This document shows positions 10,101 through 22,480 of a stretch of 64,000 nucleotides of DNA, piece after piece. Both the position numbers and the translations under genes were made by a program. The DNA is taken from assembly GCF_018499875.1 (NCBI RefSeq), contig NZ_JAHBAY010000001.1:558001-622000 (forward strand), read 5' to 3'. This stretch comes from Kineosporia corallincola (GTDB taxonomy: Bacteria > Actinomycetota > Actinomycetes > Actinomycetales > Kineosporiaceae). How positions within the stretch are numbered: position 1 is the first letter of the stretch; each line of letters opens with the position of its first letter. The notes under the pieces were generated by a model. That model was not told the origin of the DNA. It ran no database searches and was given only the letters and a program-made list of their open reading frames with translations.

Positions 10101-11411
10101 ATGTTCTACGCCGAGAACCCGGTCGCCGACTTCTCGCAGGACAACGGCTGGGTCATCGCCCTGAAGGCGGTGCTGCTGTTCGTCATCGCGGTGGTCGCGA
10201 CCCTGCTGATGATCTGGGCCGAGCGCCGGGTGGTCGGCCGCATGCAGTCGCGGCCGGGCCCGAACCGCAACGGGCCGTTCGGTCTGCTTCAGTCGCTGGC
10301 CGACGGCGTGAAACTGGCGCTGAAGGAAGACATCATCCCGGCCGCGGCCGACAAGATCGTCTTCATCATCGCGCCGGCCATCTCCGCCATCGCCTGTTTC
10401 ACCTCGTTCGCGGTGATCCCGTTCGGGCCGCAGGCCCGGATCCCGTTCACCGACATCGTCACCCCGCTCCAGCTCACCGACATGAACGTGGCGGTGCTGT
10501 TCATCCTCGCGGTGGCCGGTGTCGGTGTGTACGGCATCGTGCTGGCCGGCTGGTCGTCGAACTCCACCTACCCGCTGCTGGGCGGGGTGCGCTCCTCGGC
10601 CCAGGTGATCTCCTACGAGATCGCCATGGGCCTGGCGCTGGTCAGCGTGTTCCTCTACAGCGGCTCGATGTCGACCTCGGCGATCGTCGACGCGCAGCAG
10701 TCGATCTGGTGGTGCCTGCCGCTGCTGCCGTCGTTCGTCATCTACGTGATCGCGATGGTCGGCGAGACCAACCGGGCACCGTTCGACCTGCCCGAGGCGG
10801 AGGGCGAGCTGGTCGGTGGTTTCCACACCGAGTACAGCTCGCTGAAGTTCGCCCTGTTCTTCCTCGCCGAGTACGTCAACATGGTCACCGTCTCGATGCT
10901 GGCGACCACGCTGTTCCTCGGCGGGTGGCGCGCCCCGTGGCCGATCTCGCTGTGGGACGACGCGAACACCGGCTACTACCCGGTGATCTGGTTCTTCGCC
11001 AAGACCTGCCTGTTCCTGTTCCTCTACATCTGGCTGCGCGGCACCCTGCCCCGGTTGCGCTACGACCAGTTCATGCGCTTCGGCTGGAAGATCCTGATCC
11101 CCGCCGCGCTGGTCTGGACGATGGCCGTCGCGGTGGTGCGGGCCATGGACCAGTTCGGCGACATCGGCCGCCGCGACCGGGTGATGATCCTGGTCGGCGT
11201 GGTGCTGGTGCTCGCCCTGGTCTGGGGTGCGGTCGAGGCGCTGCGGCCGAAACCGGTCGAGGAGACGCCGGTCGACCCGGAGGTGCCGGTGGACCCGTTC
11301 GCGGGTGGTTTCCCGGTGCCGGCCATGCCCGGCCAGAAACTGGTCCGCACCAACGGTCAGACGCCGAAAACCACCGAAACACCTGCACTGGAGGAGGTCC
11401 GCGGTGGCTGA
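10101..11411 (+). CDS. nuoH: NADH-quinone oxidoreductase subunit H
   Basis: Integral membrane heel subunit (436 aa, about eight helices) that closes the quinone chamber. Signature segments are [22 protein letters not shown] and [25 protein letters not shown]. The last ~75 residues are hydrophilic and Pro-rich and extend into the cytoplasm, a longer tail than in E. coli. The gene overlaps nuoI by 8 bases; a strong AGGAGG ribosome site for nuoI sits inside the end of nuoH. Confidence 0.96.
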   Translation: MFYAENPVADFSQDNGWVIALKAVLLFVIAVVATLLMIWAERRVVGRMQSRPGPNRNGPFGLLQSLADGVKLALKEDIIPAAADKIVFIIAPAISAIACFTSFAVIPFGPQARIPFTDIVTPLQLTDMNVAVLFILAVAGVGVYGIVLAGWSSNSTYPLLGGVRSSAQVISYEIAMGLALVSVFLYSGSMSTSAIVDAQQSIWWCLPLLPSFVIYVIAMVGETNRAPFDLPEAEGELVGGFHTEYSSLKFALFFLAEYVNMVTVSMLATTLFLGGWRAPWPISLWDDANTGYYPVIWFFAKTCLFLFLYIWLRGTLPRLRYDQFMRFGWKILIPAALVWTMAVAVVRAMDQFGDIGRRDRVMILVGVVLVLALVWGAVEALRPKPVEETPVDPEVPVDPFAGGFPVPAMPGQKLVRTNGQTPKTTETPALEEVRGG

Positions 11412-12024
11412 CCGCGAAACTAACGAGGGCGAAGAGGGCGGCTGGCTCTCGGCCTTCGCCCCCATCGCCGGGTTCGGTGTCACCTTCTCGACGATGTTCA
11501 CGAAGGTGGTCACCGAGGAGTACCCGGAGGTGAAAACCCCGACCGCTCCCCGGTTCCACGGTCGTCACCAGCTGAACCGGCACCCGGACGGTCTGGAGAA
11601 GTGCGTCGGCTGCGAGCTGTGCGCCTGGGCCTGTCCCGCCGACGCGATCTACGTGGAGGGCGCGGACAACACCGAGGAGGAACGCTTCTCGCCCGGTGAG
11701 CGCTACGGCCGCGTGTACCAGATCAACTACCTGCGCTGCATTCTCTGCGGACTGTGCATCGAGGCCTGCCCCACCCGGGCGCTGACGATGACGAACGACT
11801 ACGAGCAGCTGAAGGGCAAGACCCGGGCGGGCCTGATCTTCGAGAAGCAGGACCTGCTGGCCCCGATACTCGGCGGGATGATCGCGGCGCCGCACCCGAT
11901 GGTGCCCGGCACCACCGAGAAGGACTACTACCAGGGCAAGGTCACGCAGGCCGTGCCCGAGCAGCAGGACTGGGTCGACGCCCGCACCGGCGACGACGAG
12001 AGCGTGGAGGAGGTGTCCCGGTGA
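11404..12024 (+). CDS. nuoI: NADH-quinone oxidoreductase subunit I (23 kDa)
   Basis: Two-cluster ferredoxin subunit (206 aa) carrying N6a and N6b. Both motifs are complete: [12 protein letters not shown] and [12 protein letters not shown]. The GTG at 11404 ([13 protein letters not shown]) was chosen because AGGAGG ends a few bases upstream and the product then matches the family. The GTGA overlap with nuoJ implies translational coupling. Confidence 0.96.
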   Translation: MADRETNEGEEGGWLSAFAPIAGFGVTFSTMFTKVVTEEYPEVKTPTAPRFHGRHQLNRHPDGLEKCVGCELCAWACPADAIYVEGADNTEEERFSPGERYGRVYQINYLRCILCGLCIEACPTRALTMTNDYEQLKGKTRAGLIFEKQDLLAPILGGMIAAPHPMVPGTTEKDYYQGKVTQAVPEQQDWVDARTGDDESVEEVSR

Positions 12025-12956
12025 CCTCCTCGCTCCTGCTCGCGGCCACCGACGGCGCCGCCGACTTCGGTGGCACCGGCGAGAACTGGCTGTTCTGGAT
12101 CATCGCGATCATCACCGTGCCGGCCGCGCTCGGCCTGATCTTCGTGCGCAAGGCGGTGCACGCCGCGCTCTGCATGGCGCTGGTGATGGTCTGCCTCGGC
12201 ATCGTCTACCTGGCGCTCCAGGCCCCGTTCCTGGGCATGGTGCAGATCTTCGTCTACGCCGGCGCCGTGATGATGCTGTTCCTCTTCCTGCTGATGCTGG
12301 TCGGCGTCGACTCCTCGGACTCGCTGGTCGAGACGATCAAGGGGCAGCGCTGGCTGGCCCTGGTCTTCGGTCTCGCCCTGGCGGTGCTGATGATCTCGGT
12401 GATCGGCCAGGTCAGCTACGGCGGCGCCAAGGGCCTGAACGACATCGACACGGCCGGCAACATGACGAAGATGGCCGAGCTGATCTTCGGCCAGTACGTC
12501 TGGGCCTTCGAGGCCACCAGCGCCCTGTTGATCACCGCCGTGCTCGGCGCGATGGTGCTGGCGCACCGCGAGCGGCTCACCCCGAAGCCGACGCAGAAGA
12601 CGCTGGCGGCACAGCGGATCAAGGACGGCCCGATCAAGGCCCCGCTGCCCTCGCCCGGGGTGTTCGCCCGGCACAACGCGGTCGACATCCCGGCCCTGCT
12701 GCCCGACGGCAGCCCGTCCGAGCTGTCGGTCTCCCGCGTGCTCACCGCCCGTGGCCAGAACCGTTCCGTGCTCACGGTTTCCGAGGACGTCACGATCATC
12801 GAGGCGGAGATCAGCCCGAACGCCCAGAACCAGAGCGACGCCCAGGGGCACCCGCTGCGCGGTGCCGGCAACCCGGGTGTGAACAGTGCCGACGTCGCCG
12901 ACGTCGACCGGGCGGCCGAGGTCGCCGAGGACGAGGTCGAAGGGAGCCGGGCATGA
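12021..12956 (+). CDS. nuoJ: NADH-quinone oxidoreductase subunit J
   Basis: Membrane subunit (311 aa) with five predicted helices in the first ~190 residues, including the conserved [15 protein letters not shown] helix, followed by a hydrophilic tail of roughly 110 residues ending in acidic [18 protein letters not shown]. NuoJ is usually much shorter in Gram-negative bacteria; the tail is probably a cytoplasmic extension. The GTG at 12021 overlaps the nuoI stop, and the stop overlaps the nuoK ATG (ATGA). Confidence 0.94.
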   Translation: MTSSLLLAATDGAADFGGTGENWLFWIIAIITVPAALGLIFVRKAVHAALCMALVMVCLGIVYLALQAPFLGMVQIFVYAGAVMMLFLFLLMLVGVDSSDSLVETIKGQRWLALVFGLALAVLMISVIGQVSYGGAKGLNDIDTAGNMTKMAELIFGQYVWAFEATSALLITAVLGAMVLAHRERLTPKPTQKTLAAQRIKDGPIKAPLPSPGVFARHNAVDIPALLPDGSPSELSVSRVLTARGQNRSVLTVSEDVTIIEAEISPNAQNQSDAQGHPLRGAGNPGVNSADVADVDRAAEVAEDEVEGSRA

Positions 12957-13252
12957 ACCAGATCCACTGGCTCTACCTCTCGGTGCTGCTGTTCTCGATC
13001 GGTTCCGTCACCGTGCTGGTGCGGCGCAACGCGATCGTGGTGTTCATGGGCGTCGAGCTCATGCTCAACGCCGCCAACCTGGCCTTCGTCACCTTCGCCC
13101 GGATCAACGGCACCATCGAGGGCCAGGTGATCGCGCTGTTCGTGATGCTCGTCGCGGCGGCCGAGGTCGTGGTCGGGCTGGCGATCATCTTCACCATCTT
13201 CCGCACCCGCAGGTCCGCGTCGGTCGACGACGCCAACCTGCTGAAGTACTGA
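12953..13252 (+). CDS. nuoK: NADH-quinone oxidoreductase subunit K
   Basis: 99-aa, three-helix membrane subunit of the proton-pumping arm. [14 protein letters not shown] carries the conserved glutamate of helix 2, and a second acidic site is in [12 protein letters not shown] of helix 3. Size and residues are canonical. It lies between nuoJ (4-bp overlap) and nuoL (10-bp gap). Confidence 0.97.
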   Translation: MNQIHWLYLSVLLFSIGSVTVLVRRNAIVVFMGVELMLNAANLAFVTFARINGTIEGQVIALFVMLVAAAEVVVGLAIIFTIFRTRRSASVDDANLLKY

Positions 13253-13262
13253 GAGGCCGCTC

Positions 13263-15188
13263 ATGACCGCCGAAATCGGGGTGTACCACGCAGCCGAGGG
13301 CACCCTCCAGTCCGGCGCCTGGCTGCTGATCGCCCTCCCGGCCCTGGGCGCCGCGATCCTCCTGCTCGGCGGCCGTCGCACCGACAAGTGGGGGCACTGG
13401 CTCGGGGTGGCGATGAGCTGGGCGTCGTTCGCCTGGGCCGCCCTGCTCTTCCTGAACCTGACGGGTCTGGACGGCGAGGAGCGCGCGATCGGCGTGCACC
13501 TGTTCCCGTGGATCCAGGCGGGCACGTTCAGCCTGGACGCCGGGCTGCTGGTCGACCAGCTCTCCATCGCCTTCGTGCTGCTGGTGACGTTCGTCGGCTC
13601 GCTCATCCACGTCTACTCCGTGGCCTACATGGAGCACGACCCGGACCGGCGCCGGTTCTTCGCCTACCTCAACCTGTTCGTCGCCTCGATGCTCCTGCTC
13701 GTCCTGGCCGACTCCTACCTGCTGTTGTTCGTCGGCTGGGAGGGGGTGGGACTTGCGTCGTACCTGCTGATCGGTTTCTGGAACCACAACCCGGCCTACG
13801 CCACCGCGGCGAAGAAGGCGTTCCTCGTCAACCGGGTCGGTGACATCGGGCTCTCGCTGGGCATCATGGCGATGTTCGCGGCGTTCGGAACCGTCACGTT
13901 CAGCGGCGTCTTCGCCGAGGCCGGCAACGCGAGCGAGGCCAAGCTCACCGTCATCGGCCTGCTGCTGCTCGTCGGGGCCTGCGGCAAGTCCGCGCAGTTC
14001 CCGCTCCAGTCCTGGCTGGGCGACGCGATGGCCGGCCCCACCCCGGTCTCCGCACTGATCCACGCCGCCACCATGGTCACGGCCGGCGTCTACCTGGTGG
14101 TCCGTTCCACGCCGGTCTACGTCGGTGCGCCGGACGCCCAGCTGGTCGTCGTCATCGTCGGTGCGATCACCCTGGTCTACGGGGCGATCGTGGGCTGCGC
14201 CAAGGACGACATCAAGAAGGCGCTGGCCGCCTCCACGATGTCGCAGATCGGCTACATGATGCTGGCCGCGGGCCTGGGTCCGGTCGGCGCCGCGTTCGCC
14301 ATCTTCCACCTGCTCACCCACGGCTTCTTCAAGGCCGGCATGTTCCTCGGGGCCGGCTCGGTCATGCACGGCATGAACGACTCGGTGAACATGCGCGGTT
14401 TCGGCCGCCTCTCGGGCGTCATGAAGGTCACCTGGATCACCTTCGGGCTGGGCTGGCTGGCGATCCTCGGCGTGCCGCCGTTCTCCGGCTACTGGAGCAA
14501 GGACAAGATCATCGAGGCCGCGTTCATCGGCGACGGCTGGCGGCCCTGGGTGTTCGGCCTGGCCGCGCTGCTCGGCGCCGGGGTGACCGCGTTCTACATG
14601 TCCCGCCTCTTCTTCATGACCTTCCAGGGCAGGGAGAAGCGCTGGGACGACGAGGCACACCCGCACGAGTCGCCGGCCCTGATGACGGTGCCGATGGTGA
14701 TCCTCTCGGTCGGCTCGGCCGTGCTGGGTCTGGCCCTCGGCGTCTCCGACGGGCTGGTGCACTGGCTGGAGCCGGTCACCGGGCACGTCGAGCACGAGGA
14801 GCCGGTGCTGTCGGTGCCGGTGCTGACCGGTCTCACCCTGCTCCTGGTCGCCGTCGGCGTGGCCCTGGCCTGGCGGATGTACTGGCAGGCGAGCGTTCCG
14901 GCCACGGCTCCGCGGGGCAGCCTGCTCACCCGCGCCGCCCGGCGCGACCTGTTCCAGGACGACGTGAACGAGGGCCTGTTCATGCGCCCGGGTCAATACC
15001 TCACCCGAGCGCTGGTTTTCGTGGACAACCGGGGGGTGGACGGCGCGGTGCGCGGTCTCGCCGCCCTCGTCGGCGGGCTCGGCGGCCGGCTGCGCCGGGT
15101 GCAGACCGGTCTCGTCCGTTCGTATGCCGCGTCGATGCTCGCGGGCGTCGTCATCCTTCTCGGCGGCGTGCTCGCCGTTCGTCTCTGA
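13263..15188 (+). CDS. nuoL: NADH-quinone oxidoreductase subunit L
   Basis: Distal antiporter-like subunit (641 aa, about 16 helices including the long lateral helix). Visible blocks are [36 protein letters not shown] with the conserved glutamate, [15 protein letters not shown] with the pump lysine region, and [15 protein letters not shown]. It is the usual length for the family, with GAGAGG upstream of the ATG. Confidence 0.97.
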   Translation: MTAEIGVYHAAEGTLQSGAWLLIALPALGAAILLLGGRRTDKWGHWLGVAMSWASFAWAALLFLNLTGLDGEERAIGVHLFPWIQAGTFSLDAGLLVDQLSIAFVLLVTFVGSLIHVYSVAYMEHDPDRRRFFAYLNLFVASMLLLVLADSYLLLFVGWEGVGLASYLLIGFWNHNPAYATAAKKAFLVNRVGDIGLSLGIMAMFAAFGTVTFSGVFAEAGNASEAKLTVIGLLLLVGACGKSAQFPLQSWLGDAMAGPTPVSALIHAATMVTAGVYLVVRSTPVYVGAPDAQLVVVIVGAITLVYGAIVGCAKDDIKKALAASTMSQIGYMMLAAGLGPVGAAFAIFHLLTHGFFKAGMFLGAGSVMHGMNDSVNMRGFGRLSGVMKVTWITFGLGWLAILGVPPFSGYWSKDKIIEAAFIGDGWRPWVFGLAALLGAGVTAFYMSRLFFMTFQGREKRWDDEAHPHESPALMTVPMVILSVGSAVLGLALGVSDGLVHWLEPVTGHVEHEEPVLSVPVLTGLTLLLVAVGVALAWRMYWQASVPATAPRGSLLTRAARRDLFQDDVNEGLFMRPGQYLTRALVFVDNRGVDGAVRGLAALVGGLGGRLRRVQTGLVRSYAASMLAGVVILLGGVLAVRL

Positions 15189-15200
15189 TTCGAGGAACCG

Positions 15201-16739
15201 ATGGACTTCCCCTGGCTGACGGTGATCGGAGCCGTCCCCCTGGCGGGCTCGGCCGCGATCGCGGTCCTGCCCAAGGCCGCGGCGTCGCGGGCCAAGCTGG
15301 TCGCCCTCGGCGTCTCGCTGGTCGCCCTCGTGCTGACGGTGGTCGCGGCGACGCAGTTCGAGACCTCCCGGGCCGGCGAGATCCAGCTCTCGCAGGTGCA
15401 TTCGTGGATCGGTGAGTTCGGCGTCAGCTACGCGGTCGGTGTGAACGGCATCGGCCTGGTGATGATCGCGCTGTCCGCCGTCCTCGTGCCGCTGTGCGTG
15501 CTGGCCGCCTGGAACGAGGTGGACGACGAGAAGGCCCGGCTGTTCTTCGGCCTGGTGATGGTGCTCGAGGCGATGATGATCGGGGTCTTCGCCGCCCGCG
15601 ACCTCTTCCTGTTCTACGTCTTCTTCGAGGCCATGCTGATCCCGGTCTACTTCCTGATCGGCACCTTCGGCGGCAACGAGCAGCGCCGCCGCTACGCCGC
15701 GGTGAAGTTCCTGATCTACTCGCTGGCCGGCGGTCTGGTCATGCTGGTCGGCGTGATCGCGCTGTACGCCGCGGGCCCAGGGGGCGAGCAGGGCTTCCTG
15801 ATCGACAACCTGACCGGCCTGGACTTCTCCAGCAGCGCGGCCGAGCGGCTGATGTTCGTGGCCTTCTTCATCGCCTTCGCGATCAAGGCGCCGATGTGGC
15901 CGGTGCACACCTGGCTGCCCGACGCGGCCGCCGAGGCCCCGTCCGGCGTCGCGGTTCTGCTGGTCGGCGTGCTCGACAAGGTGGGCACCTTCGGCATGCT
16001 GACGCTCTGCCTGCCGCTGTTCCCGCAGGCCAGCAGGTGGGCCGCCCCGGTGGTGCTGGCGCTGGCCGTGACCTCGGTGCTCTACGGCGCGCTGCTGGCC
16101 ATCGGCCAGACCGACCTGAAGCGCCTGATCGCCTACACCTCGATCTCGCACTTCGGTTTCATCGTGCTCGGCATCTTCGCGATGACCTCGACCGGCCAGA
16201 GCGGCTCGACCCTCTACATGGTCAACCACGGGTTCTCCACCGCGGCGCTGTTCCTGGTCGCCGGGTTCCTGATCAACCGCCGCGGCTCGGCCGACATCGA
16301 CGAGTACGGCGGCCTCCAGCGCAGCACCCCGGTGCTGGCCGCCGGGTTCCTGCTGGCCGGTCTGTCCAGCCTGGCGCTGCCCGGCATGTCCAGCTTCGTC
16401 AGCGAGTTCATGGTGCTCACCGGAACTTTCATCAAGTACCCGGGCGCGGCCGTGGTAGCCACGGCCGGCATGGTGCTGGCGGCCCTGTACATCCTGCTCA
16501 CCTACCAGCGCATGTTCACCGGCCCGAAGAAGGAGTTCGCGAGCGGCTGGAAAGACGCCAGCGCCCGCGAGGTCTGGGTGGTGGCCCCGCTGATCGCGGT
16601 GATCATCTTCATGGGGATCTATCCGAAACCGGTGCTCGACGTGATCAATCCAGCCGTGAGCACCACCATGCAACAGGTCGGCGTCACTGACCCTTCAGCG
16701 ACCGTCACGGCTGACACAGTTGAGGGAGAGAACAAGTGA
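15201..16739 (+). CDS. nuoM: NADH-quinone oxidoreductase subunit M
   Basis: Antiporter-like proton-channel subunit (512 aa, about 14 helices). Characteristic segments are FFEAMLIPVYFLIGTFGG with the glutamate in helix 5, FAIKAPMWPVHTWLPDAAAEAP, and TDLKRLIAYTSISHFGF. ATG at 15201, 12 bases after nuoL. The stop overlaps the GTG of nuoN. Confidence 0.97.
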   Translation: MDFPWLTVIGAVPLAGSAAIAVLPKAAASRAKLVALGVSLVALVLTVVAATQFETSRAGEIQLSQVHSWIGEFGVSYAVGVNGIGLVMIALSAVLVPLCVLAAWNEVDDEKARLFFGLVMVLEAMMIGVFAARDLFLFYVFFEAMLIPVYFLIGTFGGNEQRRRYAAVKFLIYSLAGGLVMLVGVIALYAAGPGGEQGFLIDNLTGLDFSSSAAERLMFVAFFIAFAIKAPMWPVHTWLPDAAAEAPSGVAVLLVGVLDKVGTFGMLTLCLPLFPQASRWAAPVVLALAVTSVLYGALLAIGQTDLKRLIAYTSISHFGFIVLGIFAMTSTGQSGSTLYMVNHGFSTAALFLVAGFLINRRGSADIDEYGGLQRSTPVLAAGFLLAGLSSLALPGMSSFVSEFMVLTGTFIKYPGAAVVATAGMVLAALYILLTYQRMFTGPKKEFASGWKDASAREVWVVAPLIAVIIFMGIYPKPVLDVINPAVSTTMQQVGVTDPSATVTADTVEGENK

Positions 16740-18310
16740 ACGCTCCTTCGGTCGACTACAGCGCGGTCGCGCCGATGCTGATCCTCTTCGTCGCCGCGAT
16801 GATCGCGGTGCTCGTCGAGGCGTTCGTGCCGCGGGTGCAGCGGTTCATCACCCAGGTGGTCCTGGCCACCGTCGGCATCGCCGCGTCGCTGATCTTCGTG
16901 ATCTACCTGGCCGTGGAAGACACCTCGAAGCTCACCGCCGGGGGAGCGGTGGCCATCGACGGCCCGGCCCTGTTCCTCCAGGGCACCATCCTGGTGCTCG
17001 GCCTGCTGGCGGTGCTGACCATCGCCGACGAGGCGCCGGAGTCCGGCGCGTTCACCTCGCAGGCGTCCGCGGTGCCGGGGTCGATGGACGAGGCCCGGGC
17101 CGCCCGGGCCGGTCTGGTGCAGACCGAGATCTACCCGCTGATCCTGTTCTCGATGGTCGGCATGCTGCTCTTCCCGGCCTCGAACGACCTGCTGACCATG
17201 TTCATCGCCCTCGAGGTGCTGTCGCTGCCGCTGTACCTGCTGTGCGGCCTGGCCCGTCGCCGTCGCCTGCTCTCGCAGGAGGCGTCGATGAAGTACTTCC
17301 TGCTCGGCGCCTACTCCTCGGCGTTCTTCCTGTTCGGCTCGGCCCTGCTGTACGGCTTCGCCGGATCGGTGCGGCTGTCCGCGATCTCCGAGGCGATCAC
17401 CGGCAACAGCACCACCGCCGCGTCCGCCGTGGTCGGCAAGGACGGCCTGCTGCTGCTCGGCATCGGCCTGGTCGCGGTCGGCCTGCTGTTCAAGGTCGGC
17501 GCGTTCCCGTTCCAGTCCTGGACGCCGGACGTGTACCAGGGCGCGCCCACCCCGGTCACCGGTTTCATGGCCGCCTGCACCAAGGTCGCCGCGTTCGGCG
17601 CCCTGCTGCGCATCGCCTACGTGGCGATCCCGGGGGCCCGCTGGGACTGGCAGCCGGCGATCTGGCTGGTCGCCGCCCTGACCATGCTGGTCGGCTCGAT
17701 CATCGCGATCGTTCAGGCCGACGTGAAGCGGATGCTGGCCTACTCGTCCATCGCGCACGCCGGGTTCATCCTGGTGGGCCTGGTGGCCATGGACAAGGAC
17801 GGCGTCGGCAGCGTGCTGTTCTACCTGGCCGCCTACGGCTTCACCACGATCGGCGCCTTCGCCCTGGTCACCCTGGTACGCACCTCCACGCCGGAGGGCG
17901 GGGTCGGCGGTGAGGCGACTCACCTCTCCCAGTGGCAGGGCCTCGGCAAGCGTTCCCCGCTGCTCGCCGCCGTCTTCACGCTGTTCCTGCTGGCCTTCGC
18001 CGGAATCCCGCTGACCAGCGGTTTCACCGGAAAGTTCGCGGTCTTCTCGGCTGCGGTCGACCAGGCGCCGTGGGGTGTCGGACTGGTGCTGGTGGGTGTC
18101 GCGGCCAGCTCCATCGCGGTGTTCTTCTACATCCGGGTCATCGTGCTGATGTACTTCAACGACTCGGTAGGGGATGCTGTGACCGTGACCCGCCCCGGAG
18201 CCCTGACGATCTTCGCCGTCGGCGTCGGTGTCGTCGCGACGATCGGCCTCGGCATCCTGCCCTCCGCGGCCCTCGGATTGGCCAACAGCTCCTCGGTGTT
18301 CTTACCGTGA
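16736..18310 (+). CDS. nuoN: NADH-quinone oxidoreductase subunit N
   Basis: Third antiporter-like subunit (524 aa). It shows ALEVLSLPLYLLCGLARR, FKVGAFPFQSWTPDVYQGAPTPVTGFMA and ADVKRMLAYSSIAHAGF, all standard for NuoN. The GTG start overlaps the nuoM stop, and the stop overlaps the GTG of the prenyl synthase gene, so the operon runs past the Complex I genes. Confidence 0.97.
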   Translation: MNAPSVDYSAVAPMLILFVAAMIAVLVEAFVPRVQRFITQVVLATVGIAASLIFVIYLAVEDTSKLTAGGAVAIDGPALFLQGTILVLGLLAVLTIADEAPESGAFTSQASAVPGSMDEARAARAGLVQTEIYPLILFSMVGMLLFPASNDLLTMFIALEVLSLPLYLLCGLARRRRLLSQEASMKYFLLGAYSSAFFLFGSALLYGFAGSVRLSAISEAITGNSTTAASAVVGKDGLLLLGIGLVAVGLLFKVGAFPFQSWTPDVYQGAPTPVTGFMAACTKVAAFGALLRIAYVAIPGARWDWQPAIWLVAALTMLVGSIIAIVQADVKRMLAYSSIAHAGFILVGLVAMDKDGVGSVLFYLAAYGFTTIGAFALVTLVRTSTPEGGVGGEATHLSQWQGLGKRSPLLAAVFTLFLLAFAGIPLTSGFTGKFAVFSAAVDQAPWGVGLVLVGVAASSIAVFFYIRVIVLMYFNDSVGDAVTVTRPGALTIFAVGVGVVATIGLGILPSAALGLANSSSVFLP

Positions 18311-19317
18311 GTGCTGTGACCGCTTCCCTGGATCTGCCGGTGGCTGATGCCGTCCTTGCCGAGTCCGTCCGAGCCGGCATGGAGACGGTCGAGGACCGGT
18401 TGCGAGAGGCGGTCCAGCAGACCGACCAGCTCGCCGACACCGCCTCCCGTCACCTCGTGGAGGCGGGGGGCAAGCGGGTGCGTCCCATGCTCACCCTGCT
18501 GGCCGCGCACCTCGGCGACGGAGACCGTCCCGAGGTGGTGCAGGCCGGTGTGGTGGTCGAGCTCACCCACCTGGCCTCGCTGTACCACGACGACGTGATG
18601 GACTCCGCCGACCAGCGCCGCGGTGCCGCCGCGGCCCACCTGGTGTGGGGCAACCAGGTGGCCATCCTGGTGGGCGACCTGCTGTTCGCCCGGGCCTCCC
18701 GCATCGTGGCCGGGCTCGGCCCGGAGGCCGTCGACATCCAGGCCGCCACGTTCGAGCGGCTCTGCCTGGGGCAGATGCACGAGACCGTCGGCCCGGCCCC
18801 CCACGACGACCCGATCCAGCACTACCTCCAGGTGCTCGGCGACAAGACCGGTTCGCTGATCGCCACCGCCGGCCGCTTCGGTGCGATGTTCGGCGGCTGC
18901 TCCGCCGAGACCGTCGACATCATGGTGCGTTACGGCGAACTGGTGGGTGTGGCCTTCCAGCTGGCCGACGACGTGATCGACCTGTCCAGCGCGGGCCGCG
19001 AGTCCGGCAAGGTGCAGGGCACCGACCTGCGTGAGGGCGTGCCCACCCTGCCCACCCTCCTGGTCCGGCGGGAGGCGGCGAGCGGTGACGCCGACGCCGC
19101 CGCCGTCGTGGCCATGCTCGACGGGGATCTTTCGGACGACGCGCGGCTGGCCGACACGATCACCGCGCTCAACGAGCACAAGGTGATGGAGGCCGCCCGC
19201 GAGGAGTCGGCCCGCTGGGCGCACGACGCCATCGGCACGCTGGAGCCGCTGCCCGAGTCCCCGGCCAAGGCCGCCCTGCGGCAGTTCGCGGAAGCCGTGG
19301 TCGACCGCACCCGCTGA
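18307..19317 (+). CDS. Polyprenyl diphosphate synthase (menaquinone side chain)
   Basis: Trans-isoprenyl diphosphate synthase of 336 aa. The first aspartate-rich motif is LYHDDVMDSADQRRG and the second is FQLADDVIDLS. GKRVRPMLTLLAA and the downstream KTGSLIATA lysine are also present. The enzyme elongates allylic diphosphates with isopentenyl diphosphate to make the long menaquinone tail; chain length cannot be read from sequence. The GTG at 18307 overlaps the nuoN stop (GTGA), so it is translationally coupled to Complex I, an arrangement also seen in other actinomycetes. A hairpin follows. Confidence 0.9.
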   Translation: MSAVTASLDLPVADAVLAESVRAGMETVEDRLREAVQQTDQLADTASRHLVEAGGKRVRPMLTLLAAHLGDGDRPEVVQAGVVVELTHLASLYHDDVMDSADQRRGAAAAHLVWGNQVAILVGDLLFARASRIVAGLGPEAVDIQAATFERLCLGQMHETVGPAPHDDPIQHYLQVLGDKTGSLIATAGRFGAMFGGCSAETVDIMVRYGELVGVAFQLADDVIDLSSAGRESGKVQGTDLREGVPTLPTLLVRREAASGDADAAAVVAMLDGDLSDDARLADTITALNEHKVMEAAREESARWAHDAIGTLEPLPESPAKAALRQFAEAVVDRTR

Positions 19318-19331
19318 ACCCGTTCGTGATC

Positions 19332-19369
19332 ATGCACGGTTCGGCCTCTTCGTGAGGCGGACCGTGCAT
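19332..19369 (+). terminator. Hairpin ending the nuo operon
   Basis: ATGCACGGT and ACCGTGCAT form the base of a hairpin whose upper stem is GCCTC-TTCGT-GAGGC. It begins 15 bases after the prenyl synthase stop and is followed by GCTTTTGG. Confidence 0.75.
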
Positions 19370-19442
19370 GCTGCTTTTGGGCTTTCCCCAAGTCCTGACA
19401 TTTGGTATTTTCGCGAATGTCCAGATGGTCGGGGGATCGGAA

Positions 19443-20063
19443 ATGGCGACGGAGGCCGTGCCTCAGGCCCGTACGGGGGCTTGCAATGATGCGTTGGCGG
19501 ATAGCAACGAGCCGATTCCCGACCGGCCGCGCAAGCCGGGCGGGTTCACCGTGGATGAGTTCTTCCAGTTGCCCGATCTGCCTCCGCACACCGAACTGAT
19601 CGACGGGGAACTGGTCTTCGCGAGCCTGCACCGCTGGTTCCACATGAGGACGCTGCGTCTGCTGGAGCAGGGACTGGTCGGCGCGCTGCCGCCGCGATTC
19701 GAGGTCAATCGCGAGATGAGTGTGACCATCGGTGAGCGTCAGGTTCCGGAACCCGACCTCTCGGTCATTCCGGCCGCCGCTGTCCACGACCACAGGGATA
19801 CTTGGTACCCCGCCGACGTGGTGATTCTGGCCGTCGAGGTCGAGTCCCCGGAGTCCGAGGCCCGGGATCGCGAACGCAAGCCCCAGCTCTACGCCCGGGC
19901 CGGGATCCAGCACTTCTGGCGGGTCGAGGAGCAGGACGGTCAGCCGGTGGTCTACGTCTACGAGCTGGACCCGGTCACCCAGACCTACCTGCCGACCGGC
20001 ATCCATCGCGACCGGCTGAAGCTCACCGCCCCGTTCGACCTCGATCTTGAACTGGTCTTCTGA
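19443..20063 (+). CDS. Uma2-family (DUF820) PD-(D/E)XK-fold protein
   Basis: 206-aa protein with the Uma2 layout: FTVDEFFQLPDLPPHTELIDGE at the start of the domain, a central EPDLSVI, then ILAVEVESPES and RKPQLYARAGIQHFWRVE, which supply the aspartate, glutamate and lysine of a restriction-endonuclease-like core. Uma2 proteins are common in cyanobacteria and actinomycetes and their function is generally unknown. The ATG at 19443 follows a GGGGGA ribosome site; an in-frame ATG at 19425 is possible. It stands alone after the nuo terminator and looks like an accessory gene. Confidence 0.8.
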   Translation: MATEAVPQARTGACNDALADSNEPIPDRPRKPGGFTVDEFFQLPDLPPHTELIDGELVFASLHRWFHMRTLRLLEQGLVGALPPRFEVNREMSVTIGERQVPEPDLSVIPAAAVHDHRDTWYPADVVILAVEVESPESEARDRERKPQLYARAGIQHFWRVEEQDGQPVVYVYELDPVTQTYLPTGIHRDRLKLTAPFDLDLELVF

Positions 20064-20212
20064 ACCAACGGCCCGGTGACCCGGGCACCTTGCCGCGCAC
20101 GCGACGTCCACAGGCCCCTTGACGCACCTGGCCCCCACCTGGTGGGCCGGGAACCCCTCAGGTAGCGTCGAAGGATGGGGTCAGCTGTGTCGCCGAAGGT
20201 GGAGGCCGGATC

Positions 20213-22454
<2,242 letters not shown>

Positions 22455-22480
<26 letters not shown>

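Noticed and set aside
7227-11513. A very long open frame (over 1400 codons) on the minus strand across nuoF-nuoI
   Set aside because: It is the mirror of GC-rich codon bias in nuoG and nuoH. The translation is low-complexity (His/Arg/Gly/Asp-rich) with no motif, while the plus strand encodes fully conserved Complex I subunits.
13191-16673. Another long minus-strand frame across nuoL-nuoM
   Set aside because: Composition is His/Asp/Gln/Arg-rich without helices or motifs, as expected of antisense of membrane protein genes in high-GC DNA.
20118-20168. TTGACG and TAGCGT upstream of the molybdopterin oxidoreductase as a promoter pair
   Set aside because: Spacing is about 38 bp, far outside the usual 16-19 bp range.
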